A stretch of 9,239 bases of DNA from Sphingomonadales bacterium UBA7473 (GTDB lineage Bacteria > Pseudomonadota > Alphaproteobacteria > Sphingomonadales > Sphingomonadaceae), in assembly GCA_002478575.1 (NCBI GenBank), contig DLOX01000054.1, positions 1-9,239 on the forward strand. Reading direction: 5' to 3'. The notes under the pieces are model-generated. The model saw only the letters and a program-made list of their open reading frames with translations, ran no database searches and was not told the DNA's origin. Both the position numbers and the translations under genes were made by a program. Shown here in pieces: positions 1-6,447 of the stretch (position 1 is the first letter of the stretch; the number at the start of each line of letters is the position of its first letter).

Positions 1-299
1 CAGCCACTGAAAATGTATGGCTGCGCATTTATGATGCGAATGATAAAGTGTTGCTGGAAAAGGAAATGCCGGCCGGCGAGCGTTATATTGTGCCCGCTGA
101 TGCCAATAATCCGATGATCCGTACCGGCAAGGCGGATCGCATCACGGTTACGGTGGGCGGCAAGCAAGTCGCGGCGCTTGGCCCTGCCGAGCGAACGGTG
201 AAGGATGTGGGAATTAGCGCAACTGCTTTGGCAGCTCGCACGGTCGATCCGGCACCAACAAATGGCAATTCGGCAGCAACGGCTGCATCAAACCCTTGA
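1..299 (+). CDS. RodZ-like protein, C-terminal DUF4115 domain (5' end outside window)
   Basis: This is the C-terminal end of a protein whose start lies left of the window; the reading phase begins at base 3 and the stop is at 297-299. The visible part runs from ATENVWLRIYD through a KVLLEKEMPAGERY stretch, an IRTGKADRI segment and a GGKQVAALGP segment. This is the usual pattern of the DUF4115 domain at the C-terminus of RodZ and related helix-turn-helix membrane proteins. RodZ links the MreB cytoskeleton to the wall-elongation machinery, and DUF4115 is its periplasmic beta-rich part. A low-complexity Ala/Thr/Asn tail ends the protein. The cytoplasmic helix-turn-helix and membrane segment cannot be seen, so assignment to RodZ proper rather than another DUF4115 protein is inferred. 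A terminator-like hairpin starts one base after the stop. Confidence 0.72.
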   Translation, partial: ATENVWLRIYDANDKVLLEKEMPAGERYIVPADANNPMIRTGKADRITVTVGGKQVAALGPAERTVKDVGISATALAARTVDPAPTNGNSAATAASNP

Positions 300-300
300 T

Positions 301-330
301 CCTTGCCCATGGGTAAGGCATTTCTTGTTT
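301..330 (+). terminator. Hairpin with T-rich tail after the rodZ-like gene
   Basis: Bases 301-318 form a near-perfect palindrome, CCTTGCCC followed by ATGGGTAAGG, with a single G-U pair. It folds as a 7 bp stem with a CATG loop. The T-rich stretch ATTTCTTGTTT follows at about 320-330. Its position just after the stop codon suits a Rho-independent terminator or attenuator separating the rodZ-like gene from cpoB. The T tract is interrupted, so termination may be partial. Confidence 0.45.
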
Positions 331-339
331 CGAAAGTTT

Positions 340-345
340 GAAGGA
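340..345 (+). promoter_or_regulatory. Ribosome binding site of cpoB
   Basis: GAAGGA lies nine bases before the ATG at 355. It decides the start. The same frame is open back to an ATG at 205, but that start would overlap the rodZ-like gene by 95 bases and would put about 50 residues in front of an otherwise clean signal peptide. Confidence 0.7.
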
Positions 346-354
346 CCAAAATTC

Positions 355-1332
355 ATGCGGACCGCTCTAATCATCGCGATCCTTTCGACATCGCTGATCA
401 TGCCGCCTGTCCTTGCGCAAAGCGATACTGTGACTTTGCGCGTCGGCAAGCTCGAGAAAGAGATGAAGGCCGTTCAACGCAAGGTCTTCCCAACCGGCGT
501 TCCCGTTGAATCTGAAATTGGCGCCCCTCAGCAACTAGGGCCAATTGGATCGCCATCCAGTGCACCGATCAGCGATTTGACTGCGCGGGTTGACGCGCTG
601 GAAGCGCAACTCAAATCCATGACCGGCACTGTTGAGCAGCAAGGCTTCCGCTTGAAAAAGCTGGAAGATGCGATGAAAGCCAGCGAAGCGCGGTTGAAAG
701 CGCTTGAACCTCAGCCAGAGCCTACCGAGACGTCAAGCACCGTTGGCCCGATGGATGTGGCGACGCCAGAAGCGCCGAAACCAATTGTGACACCTGCTTC
801 TATCGCAACAAAGCCCGTTGCGAAGCCAGCAACGGCGCTGGCGAAGCCAACGGCTCCAGCGCCAAAGGCAGCGACATCTGCCAAAACCGATCCAAAGCGT
901 AAGGCGCTGGTTGAAGCGGTTGAAATTCCAGCGACCAATGATCCCATTGAAGATTCTTACACCTATGGCTTTCGCCTTTGGACGGCTAAACTCTACCCCG
1001 AAGCACAAGTGAAGCTGAAGGAGTTTGTGGCCAAAAACCCCAAGCATAAACGCGCCAGCTATGCGCAAAATCTGCTTGGCCGTGCCTATCTTGACGAAGG
1101 CAAACCAGCGCTGGCCTCCGTAGCTTTCTATGATAATTATCAGAAAATGCCGCGCGGAGAACGCGCGCCAGAAAGCCTCTACTGGCTGGGCATTGCCCTC
1201 ACCCGATTGAACAAGCCTGCGGATGCTTGCAAAGTCTATCAGGAGTTTAATGACGTATATGGCGCAAGTGCCGCCGCAGATTTGAAGAGCCGTGTTGCCA
1301 AAGGACGCACGGATGCCAAATGCGCCACCTGA
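355..1332 (+). CDS. cpoB: Cell division coordinator CpoB (Tol-Pal associated YbgF)
   Basis: The product is a 325-residue periplasmic protein. Residues 1-21 form a signal peptide (MRTALIIAILS to PPVLA, predicted cut before Gln22). Two heptad-rich coiled-coil stretches follow, around DTVTLRVGKLEKEMKAV and DLTARVDALEAQLKSM, in the region of about 24-122. Then comes a Pro/Ala/Lys linker rich in AKP-type repeats, and from about residue 199 a TPR-like domain starting EDSYTYGFRLW. Within it, AYLDEGKPALASVAFYD and ESLYWLGIALTRLNKPADA mark TPR helices. This order is that of CpoB/YbgF, which in E. coli binds TolA and PBP1B and coordinates outer-membrane constriction with septal wall synthesis. The tol-pal genes are not in this window. 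The last 20 bases overlap tilS. The domain order is clear from the sequence; the partners are inferred from the family. Confidence 0.88.
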   Translation: MRTALIIAILSTSLIMPPVLAQSDTVTLRVGKLEKEMKAVQRKVFPTGVPVESEIGAPQQLGPIGSPSSAPISDLTARVDALEAQLKSMTGTVEQQGFRLKKLEDAMKASEARLKALEPQPEPTETSSTVGPMDVATPEAPKPIVTPASIATKPVAKPATALAKPTAPAPKAATSAKTDPKRKALVEAVEIPATNDPIEDSYTYGFRLWTAKLYPEAQVKLKEFVAKNPKHKRASYAQNLLGRAYLDEGKPALASVAFYDNYQKMPRGERAPESLYWLGIALTRLNKPADACKVYQEFNDVYGASAAADLKSRVAKGRTDAKCAT

Positions 1333-2257
1333 CGCAGCCGTTCGGCGCTTCCGCGACGATTTAATCACCCTCATTGGGGAACCGAAGGGACGGCTTGGGC
1401 TAGCCGTTTCGGGAGGGCCAGACAGCCTGGCACTATTGATTTTGGCCAATGCTGCAGGGTTCGAATGCGCAGCAGCGACGGTTGACCATGGTTTGCGTTC
1501 AGAAAGCGCTTCGGAAGCCGAATTTGTCGGTTATCTCTGCCAAAAACTCTCCGTGCCTCATCAAACGCTAAAGCTTGGAAAGCACAAAAGCGGCAATGTT
1601 TCGGATTGGGCTCGCAACGCACGCTATGCGGCGCTTGCCGAATGGACGAGCCGCATGAAATGCGCCCATTTGTTGACTGCACATCATGCCGATGATCAGC
1701 TGGAAACAATGATCATGCGGCTCAATCGATCGTCAGGTGTGGCTGGATTGGCAGGCATTCGTGCGCGCCGTGGGATGGTGGCGCGGCCATTGTTGCGCTG
1801 GCGTAAGGCAGAGCTTGTCGCGCTGATTCAAGCTTTGGGTGTCGAGCCCATCGATGATCCAACCAACCGTGATGATCGGTTTGACCGCGCCCGATTGCGC
1901 CAAAATTTGGCCAAAGCGACCTGGCTAGATCCTGTTGCGGCATCGCAATCCGCGCAGGCGCTTGCCGAAGCCGAAGATGCGCTGGAATGGTCCGCCAATG
2001 CTTATGTGAAGCGGCGCGTTGAATCGAAAAACGCGGTTGTGTCCTTCGACCCTAAGAACTTGCCCAGGGAATTGGTGCGCCGCATCGTCCGGCACTGCTT
2101 GGGAGAGGTTCAACCCGGCCTCGAACCGCGCGGCGAAGCACTGGAACGTCTGCTTTTTTCGCTCGAAAATAGTCAAACCGTAACGCTAGGCGATGTCAAA
2201 TGCAGCGGCGGCACGATCTGGCTCTTCACCAAAGCCCCGCCAAGGCGCACCGGTTAA
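1313..2257 (+). CDS. tilS: tRNA(Ile)-lysidine synthase TilS
   Basis: TilS uses ATP and lysine to convert cytidine 34 of the CAU-anticodon tRNA-Ile to lysidine, so that the tRNA reads AUA and is charged with Ile. It acts in the cytoplasm and is generally essential. The 314-residue product has the N-type ATP pyrophosphatase P-loop SGGPDS at residues 33-38, the HHADDQLET motif at 124-132, the RPLLRWRK segment, and the DDPTNRDDRFDRARLR signature at about 181-196 that is diagnostic of TilS. It is much shorter than the E. coli enzyme (about 430 residues), so the C-terminal tRNA-binding domains seem reduced or absent, as in other short forms. I chose the ATG at 1313, preceded by AAGGA at 1301-1305, over an upstream GTG at 1292. 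The start lies inside cpoB, which suggests translational coupling. Confidence 0.93.
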   Translation: MPNAPPDAAVRRFRDDLITLIGEPKGRLGLAVSGGPDSLALLILANAAGFECAAATVDHGLRSESASEAEFVGYLCQKLSVPHQTLKLGKHKSGNVSDWARNARYAALAEWTSRMKCAHLLTAHHADDQLETMIMRLNRSSGVAGLAGIRARRGMVARPLLRWRKAELVALIQALGVEPIDDPTNRDDRFDRARLRQNLAKATWLDPVAASQSAQALAEAEDALEWSANAYVKRRVESKNAVVSFDPKNLPRELVRRIVRHCLGEVQPGLEPRGEALERLLFSLENSQTVTLGDVKCSGGTIWLFTKAPPRRTG

Positions 2258-2262
2258 CGCAA

Positions 2263-2296
2263 AATTGTGACCAAGCGCATTGTTTTTGGCGCAATT
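2263..2296 (+). other. Imperfect hairpin between tilS and ftsH
   Basis: AATTGTG (2263-2269) pairs with CGCAATT (2290-2296) with one G-U pair. Just inside, CCAA (2271-2274) pairs with TTGG (2286-2289) across a single bulged A. The result is about 11 base pairs around an 11-base loop. No T run follows, so it is not a standard terminator. It lies 37-71 bases ahead of the ftsH start and could be an RNA-processing or regulatory site, or chance. Confidence 0.35.
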
Positions 2297-2307
2297 CATC
2301 CTATCTT
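2280..2307 (+). promoter_or_regulatory. Weak candidate promoter for ftsH
   Basis: TTGTTT (2280-2285) and TATCTT (2302-2307) are separated by 16 bases, and the -10 box matches TATAAT at four of six positions. A transcript from here would begin around 2314 and carry the GAAGGA ribosome site. This is pattern matching only. The 76-base tilS-ftsH gap is the longest in the plus-strand block before 5277, so an internal promoter is plausible. Confidence 0.25.
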
Positions 2308-2320
2308 CACAAGTGAAGTT

Positions 2321-2326
2321 GAAGGA
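2321..2326 (+). promoter_or_regulatory. Ribosome binding site of ftsH
   Basis: GAAGGA ends seven bases before the ATG at 2334. It selects this start over the in-frame TTG at 2280, which has no such site and would add 18 residues not expected in FtsH. Confidence 0.75.
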
Positions 2327-2333
2327 TAGCGGT

Positions 2334-4283
2334 ATGAACGACGACGAAAACAAGCCTCAGCCCAACCCTTGGATGCGCAGCCTGATGATTTGGGCCGGGA
2401 TTTTGCTGGCGCTGGCACTTGTGGTTTCGGTGGTCGACGGCCGATCAAGAGACTCTGCTGCCAAAGGCATCAACTATTCCGAATTCCTGAAACAGGTGAA
2501 AGACGGCAACGTCAAAGAAGTGACGATTGCTGGCGAAGTCATTTCTGGTACCACCAACAATGGCGAAACCTTCCGGACCTATGCCGTCAATGATCCAACG
2601 CTGACCGAAAAGCTGACGGACGCAGGCGTGCAGTTCAATGGCAAGCCTGAAGAAGGCCCAAGCTTTTGGCAGATCATGCTGTATCAATCGCTGCCGTTCC
2701 TCCTGATCCTTGGCGTTGGCTTCTTCATCATGCGCCAAATGCAAAAGGGCGGTGGTGCCGGTGGCGCGATGGGCTTTGGCAAAAGCCGCGCGAAGCTGCT
2801 GACTGAAAAGCATGGCCGCGTGACCTTTGAAGATGTCGCTGGCATCGATGAAGCGCGCGAAGAGCTTCAGGAAATTGTTGAGTTTCTGAAGGACCCGACC
2901 AAATTCTCTCGCCTCGGTGGTAAAATTCCAAAGGGCGCTTTGCTCGTCGGCTCGCCGGGCACCGGTAAGACCTTGCTCGCTCGAGCTATTGCGGGCGAAG
3001 CCAATGTACCTTTCTTCACCATCTCGGGTTCGGACTTTGTCGAAATGTTCGTGGGCGTTGGCGCAAGCCGCGTGCGCGACATGTTTGAACAAGCCAAGAA
3101 GAACGCCCCTTGCATTGTCTTCATCGACGAAATCGATGCGGTCGGTCGCCATCGCGGTGCAGGCCTTGGAAATGGCAATGATGAGCGCGAACAGACGCTC
3201 AACCAGCTGCTTGTCGAAATGGATGGCTTTGAGGCCAACGAAGGCATCATCATCGTGGCTGCCACAAACCGGCCCGATGTGCTTGACCCTGCCCTTCTCC
3301 GCCCCGGTCGCTTTGACCGTCAGGTTGTTGTTCCTCGCCCAGACATTGAAGGCCGGATCAAGATCCTGGACGTTCATATGAAGAAGGTTCCGCTGGCGCC
3401 TGATGTGGACGGTCGCACCATAGCACGCGGCACACCAGGCTTCTCCGGCGCTGACTTGGCCAATCTGGTCAATGAAGCGGCTCTGATGGCAGCGCGCAAG
3501 AATAAGCGCTTGGTCGCCATGCAGGAATTTGAGGAAGCGAAAGACAAGGTCATGATGGGCGCTGAGCGCAAATCGATGGTCATGACCGACGATGAAAAGC
3601 GCATGACTGCTTATCATGAAGCGGGCCATGCGATTGTCTCCATTCATGAGCCCGCATCAGACCCGATCCACAAAGCGACGATCATTCCGCGTGGTCGCGC
3701 TTTGGGCATGGTGATGCGCCTGCCAGAGCGGGATAATTACAGCTATCACCGCGACAAAATGTACGCGAACCTCTCGGTCGCCATGGGTGGTCGTGTCGCG
3801 GAAGAACTGATCTTTGGCTATGACAAAGTATCATCCGGCGCGTCTTCAGACATTAACTATGCCTCGGGCTTGGCTCGCGACATGGTAACGCGCTGGGGCA
3901 TGTCCGATGCGCTTGGACCGCTCGACTATTCAGAAGCAGAAGGCGAAACTTATCTTGGCTATTCGGCCTCGCGCCCTGTGCGGATGTCCAATGAGACGGC
4001 CCAGCTGATTGATGCTGAAATCAAGAAGATCGTTGAAGGCGGGCATCTTCGCGCCAAGCAGCTTTTGAAAAAGCATATCAAGCAGCTTCATACGCTTGCT
4101 GAAGCCATGCTTGAGTATGAGACTTTGTCTGGCGATGAGATCAAGGCACTGCTCGACAACGGCACTCCGCCTGACCGCAGTGGTGTGATTAAGGGCCAGC
4201 CTAAGCCATTGACGACGGGGGGGTCCTCCATCCCCAAGACGCGCAAGCCGCGGGTAGGTGGTGCGTCCACGCAAGGGGCCTGA
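2334..4283 (+). CDS. ftsH: ATP-dependent zinc metalloprotease FtsH
   Basis: FtsH is a hexameric membrane AAA+ protease of the inner membrane that extracts and degrades damaged membrane proteins and selected regulators. The 649-residue product has a membrane segment at about 17-34, a periplasmic FtsH-extracellular domain, and a second membrane segment at about 113-133. The AAA domain carries Walker A GSPGTGKT (206-213), pore loop FVG (239-241), Walker B ending IDE (264-266) and the second region of homology with RPGR (323-326). The peptidase domain has the zinc motif HEAGH (428-432) and the third ligand Asp506 in GASSDI. All catalytic elements are present and the length is normal. Walker A has Ser where most FtsH proteins have Pro (GPPGTGKT); Lys212 and Thr213 are intact, so activity should be kept. 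The C-terminal tail is Gly/Ser/Lys-rich and holds a run of seven G bases. Confidence 0.97.
   Translation: MNDDENKPQPNPWMRSLMIWAGILLALALVVSVVDGRSRDSAAKGINYSEFLKQVKDGNVKEVTIAGEVISGTTNNGETFRTYAVNDPTLTEKLTDAGVQFNGKPEEGPSFWQIMLYQSLPFLLILGVGFFIMRQMQKGGGAGGAMGFGKSRAKLLTEKHGRVTFEDVAGIDEAREELQEIVEFLKDPTKFSRLGGKIPKGALLVGSPGTGKTLLARAIAGEANVPFFTISGSDFVEMFVGVGASRVRDMFEQAKKNAPCIVFIDEIDAVGRHRGAGLGNGNDEREQTLNQLLVEMDGFEANEGIIIVAATNRPDVLDPALLRPGRFDRQVVVPRPDIEGRIKILDVHMKKVPLAPDVDGRTIARGTPGFSGADLANLVNEAALMAARKNKRLVAMQEFEEAKDKVMMGAERKSMVMTDDEKRMTAYHEAGHAIVSIHEPASDPIHKATIIPRGRALGMVMRLPERDNYSYHRDKMYANLSVAMGGRVAEELIFGYDKVSSGASSDINYASGLARDMVTRWGMSDALGPLDYSEAEGETYLGYSASRPVRMSNETAQLIDAEIKKIVEGGHLRAKQLLKKHIKQLHTLAEAMLEYETLSGDEIKALLDNGTPPDRSGVIKGQPKPLTTGGSSIPKTRKPRVGGASTQGA
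4217..4223 (+). repeat. Seven-base G homopolymer in the ftsH tail
   Basis: Seven consecutive G bases encode the end of Thr628 and Gly629-Gly630 of FtsH. A length change here would alter only the last 20 or so residues, outside the AAA and peptidase domains. It may simply be a sequencing-sensitive site. Confidence 0.6.
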
Positions 4284-4289
4284 TCCAGA

Positions 4290-4652
4290 ATGAAGCGGTT
4301 TGGCGGCGCATTGCTGGTGGCTGTTTTTGCGGCAGCCCCAGCTTCGGCGGAGATGTCAGTCGGTACTTTTGTCTCTAAGGGTGAAGCCCTGAAAGCAAAA
4401 GGCGTAACAGCAATGTTCTCGTCAGACCTGAAACTGCTTCAAGCTGAGATGAAGAAGGCAAGTACTGTTTACCGTGCGCGGATCAACAACGACAAAGCTG
4501 CGGGCCGTCCGGCCCATAGCTGTCCCCCCGCGAAGGGCAAAGCCAGCCTCAATAGTGATGAAGTGATGAGCTATTTCAAAACTCTGCCCGCCAGTACCGC
4601 TCTTTCGGCGGGTATGGCGAGCCTGATGAAGAAGAAATATCCTTGCGCATGA
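4290..4652 (+). CDS. Small secreted two-cysteine protein, Rap1a/Tai-like C-terminal half
   Basis: The 120-residue product has a clear signal peptide (MKRFGGALLVAVFAAAPASA, predicted cut after residue 20), so it should be periplasmic or secreted. The mature part begins with a Lys/Ala-rich helical stretch and contains only two cysteines, Cys78 in HSCPP and Cys119 in KKYPCA, which could form a disulfide. The pattern Cys-x-Pro, then a helix with DEVMSYFKTLP, then a final helix ending in aromatic-Pro-Cys resembles the C-terminal half of Rap1a/Tai-family proteins, which include immunity proteins of type VI secreted amidases. The N-terminal Cys-bearing half of that family is not evident, so relationship and function are uncertain. 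It starts six bases after ftsH, with AAGGGG at 4273-4278 as a possible ribosome site, and is probably cotranscribed with ftsH. Confidence 0.8.
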   Translation: MKRFGGALLVAVFAAAPASAEMSVGTFVSKGEALKAKGVTAMFSSDLKLLQAEMKKASTVYRARINNDKAAGRPAHSCPPAKGKASLNSDEVMSYFKTLPASTALSAGMASLMKKKYPCA

Positions 4653-4672
4653 TCGCGCGCAAACCGGCATGA
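4649..4672 (+). other. Eight-codon mini-ORF bridging two genes
   Basis: An ATG at 4649 overlaps the stop of the secreted-protein gene as ATGA. It opens a seven-residue frame, MIARKPA, whose TGA (4670-4672) overlaps the ATG of the DUF3800 gene, again as ATGA. The three frames differ. With no ribosome site visible ahead of 4669, this could act as a termination-reinitiation relay. It could also be chance. Confidence 0.3.
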
Positions 4673-5277
4673 ATATCTATTGCGATGAATCGGGCGGCGT
4701 GGGGCGCGGCGTGATGACGCTGGCTGGGCTCGCCATTCCTCAGGACCAAGCCGACACCGTGCTAGATCGCTTCAAAGAAGTTACCGGCACCAAAGGCGAA
4801 GTGAAAGGCAGCCGGATCGATCTCGCCGAACGGGCCTTTCTGTTTGAGCTGCTAGCGAAGACCGATTTCAAAGCCTCAGTCTCCGTCGCTGTCTCTGCGA
4901 CCAAGCCGGATCAAGGTGAAGATCGCGGCGATCATGATCGTGCGGTCTATTCGGCAATGCTCGACCAAGCGATCAGCGCTTTGCTCCCTAAAGCTGCTGG
5001 ATGCGCACATGTGATGATCGACGATGGTCGCTATGCGCCCAATGTGTTGGAGATGGTCCGTGCGGACATTGGCCGGATCATTGGCCCCTTTGGCCTCTCG
5101 CAGCTGCAGCGCAGCCATTTGGCGGCGGGGCTGCAATTGGCCGATGTCATGGCCAACAGCTTTTTCAACCGGGCTTTGCCCACGGATCGCCAGGCGCAAA
5201 TGGCCGCGGTGGTCGCTCCGTTCCTCGAAGATGGTCGGATCAGCTTGTCGATCCTGCCAGCGGAGACTGTCGCTTAA
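4669..5277 (+). CDS. DUF3800 domain-containing protein
   Basis: The 202-residue protein matches the DUF3800 pattern. The N-terminus is MNIYCDESG (Asp6, Glu7), followed by TLAGLAIP, a GEVKGSRI segment and a central HVMIDDGR strand with Asp118/Asp119. Near the C-terminus, GLQLADVMANSFFNR carries the QxAD motif (Gln156, Asp159). The function of the family is not firmly known. The placing of the acidic residues on an N-terminal strand, a central strand and a late helix resembles RNase H-fold nucleases, so a metal-dependent nuclease is a reasonable guess but no more. There is no signal peptide or membrane segment, so it should be cytoplasmic. Its start lacks a ribosome site and is probably reached from the gene upstream. 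Its stop codon overlaps the stop of the convergent minus-strand gene. Confidence 0.82.
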   Translation: MNIYCDESGGVGRGVMTLAGLAIPQDQADTVLDRFKEVTGTKGEVKGSRIDLAERAFLFELLAKTDFKASVSVAVSATKPDQGEDRGDHDRAVYSAMLDQAISALLPKAAGCAHVMIDDGRYAPNVLEMVRADIGRIIGPFGLSQLQRSHLAAGLQLADVMANSFFNRALPTDRQAQMAAVVAPFLEDGRISLSILPAETVA

Positions 5278-6356
5278 CCGCTGACCCCCAAGGCAACGAT
5301 CAAGATACCAAACAAGGTCAAGGCAAAGCCAGCAAAGCTGAGTAGGATCAGCATCCGCCAAAAGGCGCTGCGGCGACGCAGACCATAAGCTTGTTTCAAT
5401 TGTCGATACATATGGATCGGCGGTGCAAGCGCGAGGATGAATCCGCCCACCACTTCAAATGTTCCGCGATTGATGAGGATGGCCGCAACGGAAAGCGCAA
5501 CCATCATGAAGCAGAGTGAGTATGTGACGAAGACGGCATGATCGAACATCTTAAACTGCCGCCGCCACATGAAGAGCAGCCAAACGAAGGGTACTGATAT
5601 CGGGATCAGCGCCCAGGAAAACTTATAAGCGTTGGATTGGATTTTATAGAGCAGAAGCTGCGGGTTTGAACCAGCTTTCTTAACAGTTTCATTCAAACGC
5701 TCTGCTCCGGGGAAATCCTCTGCAACAAAGCTCCAGTTGTCTTTAGGAGCGGGCTTGCCAGTAACCGCCGCTTCTGCGGTTCCCATCAAAGCGTGCGCAA
5801 TCCTCAGGTCCTTCAATTCCGATTCAAATTCTGTCGTTGGCGTTCCTTTGGCTTTGGCATCAGCAAGCAGCTTTTCCTGCTCTTTGATCTTGGCCCCTAA
5901 AGTGCTGCGATTGGACTCAAATTCTTGTTTGCTCTTGTCCGTGTTGATGGACGGCGGCGCAACATTCTGCGGAACAATCGAATTGAAAAGTGCGAAGGTC
6001 AGGAACACGGTGAAGAGGAACAGAGCCAGCGGGGATACAAACTTCGCTCGCTCTCCGTGGATATAACGCCGCGTGAGATCGCCCGGCCGCCACACAACCA
6101 ACGGCAGGGTCCGCCAGATCTTGCCATCAAAATGCAAGACGCTGTGCAATATGTCATGGCCAAAGGCTGAGAGCGTGCGGTGTACCTTACGCTTTTGCCC
6201 ACACGCGCTGCAAAAACTGCCAGTGACTATCGCTCCGCAATTGAGGCAGACATTGTCATCACTCGAAGCGACAGCACCGCCAGTATCTGGTTCAATCGCT
6301 TTGGCGAGCACGGCCCCAGTTGCGATATCTGCTGCTGCTTGAATTTCCCCATCCAT
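5274..6356 (-). CDS. DUF3667 membrane protein with N-terminal zinc ribbon
   Basis: The 360-residue protein begins with a variable stretch and then a zinc ribbon: CLNCG (Cys37, Cys40) and CSACGQ (Cys49, Cys52). The DUF3667 signature follows, HDILHSVLHFDGKIWRTLP at 67-85 and RPGDLTRRYIHGERAKFVSP at 90-109. A membrane segment lies at about 106-126, then some 120 mostly hydrophilic residues with a charged helix at about 141-190, then four more segments near 247-263, 274-295, 300-318 and 333-357. DHAVFVTYS in the third segment also fits the family. The function is unknown; a role in the envelope is inferred only from topology. The start at 6356 has AGGAT eight bases upstream. The frame is open to 6434, but a longer form would run through the candidate promoter, so I rejected it. 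Confidence 0.83.
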   Translation of the reverse strand: MDGEIQAAADIATGAVLAKAIEPDTGGAVASSDDNVCLNCGAIVTGSFCSACGQKRKVHRTLSAFGHDILHSVLHFDGKIWRTLPLVVWRPGDLTRRYIHGERAKFVSPLALFLFTVFLTFALFNSIVPQNVAPPSINTDKSKQEFESNRSTLGAKIKEQEKLLADAKAKGTPTTEFESELKDLRIAHALMGTAEAAVTGKPAPKDNWSFVAEDFPGAERLNETVKKAGSNPQLLLYKIQSNAYKFSWALIPISVPFVWLLFMWRRQFKMFDHAVFVTYSLCFMMVALSVAAILINRGTFEVVGGFILALAPPIHMYRQLKQAYGLRRRSAFWRMLILLSFAGFALTLFGILIVALGVSG

Positions 6357-6360
6357 ATCA

Positions 6361-6373
6361 GCGATCCTATCGC
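6361..6373 (-). promoter_or_regulatory. Hairpin holding the ribosome site of the DUF3667 gene
   Basis: On the minus strand the leader reads GCGATAGGATCGC, a perfect 5 bp inverted repeat with AGG as its three-base loop. The Shine-Dalgarno bases AGGA (6368-6365) lie in the loop and the first base of the 3' arm, eight bases before the ATG. The stem is short, so any effect on translation is uncertain. The ribosome site itself supports the start at 6356. Confidence 0.4.
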
Positions 6374-6399
6374 ACCAATCGCGAATTGCCAGCCGTAAA

Positions 6400-6408
6400 A
6401 TTATTGCA
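6400..6408 (-). promoter_or_regulatory. Candidate extended -10 promoter for the DUF3667 gene
   Basis: On the minus strand TGCAATAAT combines a TGn extension with AATAAT, which matches TATAAT at five of six positions. No good -35 box is seen 16-18 bases upstream, as is tolerated with extended -10 promoters. Transcription would start near 6393, giving a leader of roughly 37 bases that includes the hairpin at 6361-6373. The stretch is clearly richer in A and T than its surroundings. Confidence 0.32.
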
Positions 6409-6416
6409 ACGCAGCA

Positions 6417-6447
6417 TTGACACCGGCTGCGCATCGGGCAGTCTCAT
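6417..6447 (+). promoter_or_regulatory. Candidate promoter of the ATP-grasp/alpha-E/transglutaminase operon
   Basis: A perfect -35 hexamer TTGACA lies at 6417-6422. The best -10 match is TCTCAT at 6442-6447 (four of six), with a rather long 19-base spacer. The transcript would start at about 6453, which is the A of the chosen ATG, so the mRNA would be leaderless or nearly so. That fits the lack of a ribosome site there. Confidence 0.3.

Noticed and set aside
205..354. Upstream extension of the cpoB frame to an ATG at 205
   Set aside because: It would overlap the rodZ-like gene and bury the signal peptide, and GAAGGA points to the ATG at 355.
733..1449. A 238-codon minus-strand frame across cpoB and tilS
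   Set aside because: It spans two real genes and its translation is rich in Arg, Trp and Cys with no domain, as expected of a shadow frame.
2445..3647. A 400-codon open frame on the minus strand opposite ftsH
   Set aside because: It mirrors the highly conserved ftsH coding frame, has no recognisable domain or ribosome site, and is explained by the codon use of the real gene.
4496..4521. A GC-rich hairpin (GGGCC, loop GTCC, GGCCC) inside the secreted-protein gene
   Set aside because: It lies within the coding region, has no T tail, and could arise by chance in GC-rich codons.
5737..6342. Several plus-strand frames opposite the DUF3667 gene
   Set aside because: The minus-strand product has a zinc ribbon, a family signature and five membrane segments, while the plus-strand translations show nothing coherent.
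6357..6434. Upstream extension of the DUF3667 frame to 6434
   Set aside because: It would run through the candidate promoter and is rich in Cys and Arg; a good ribosome site precedes 6356.
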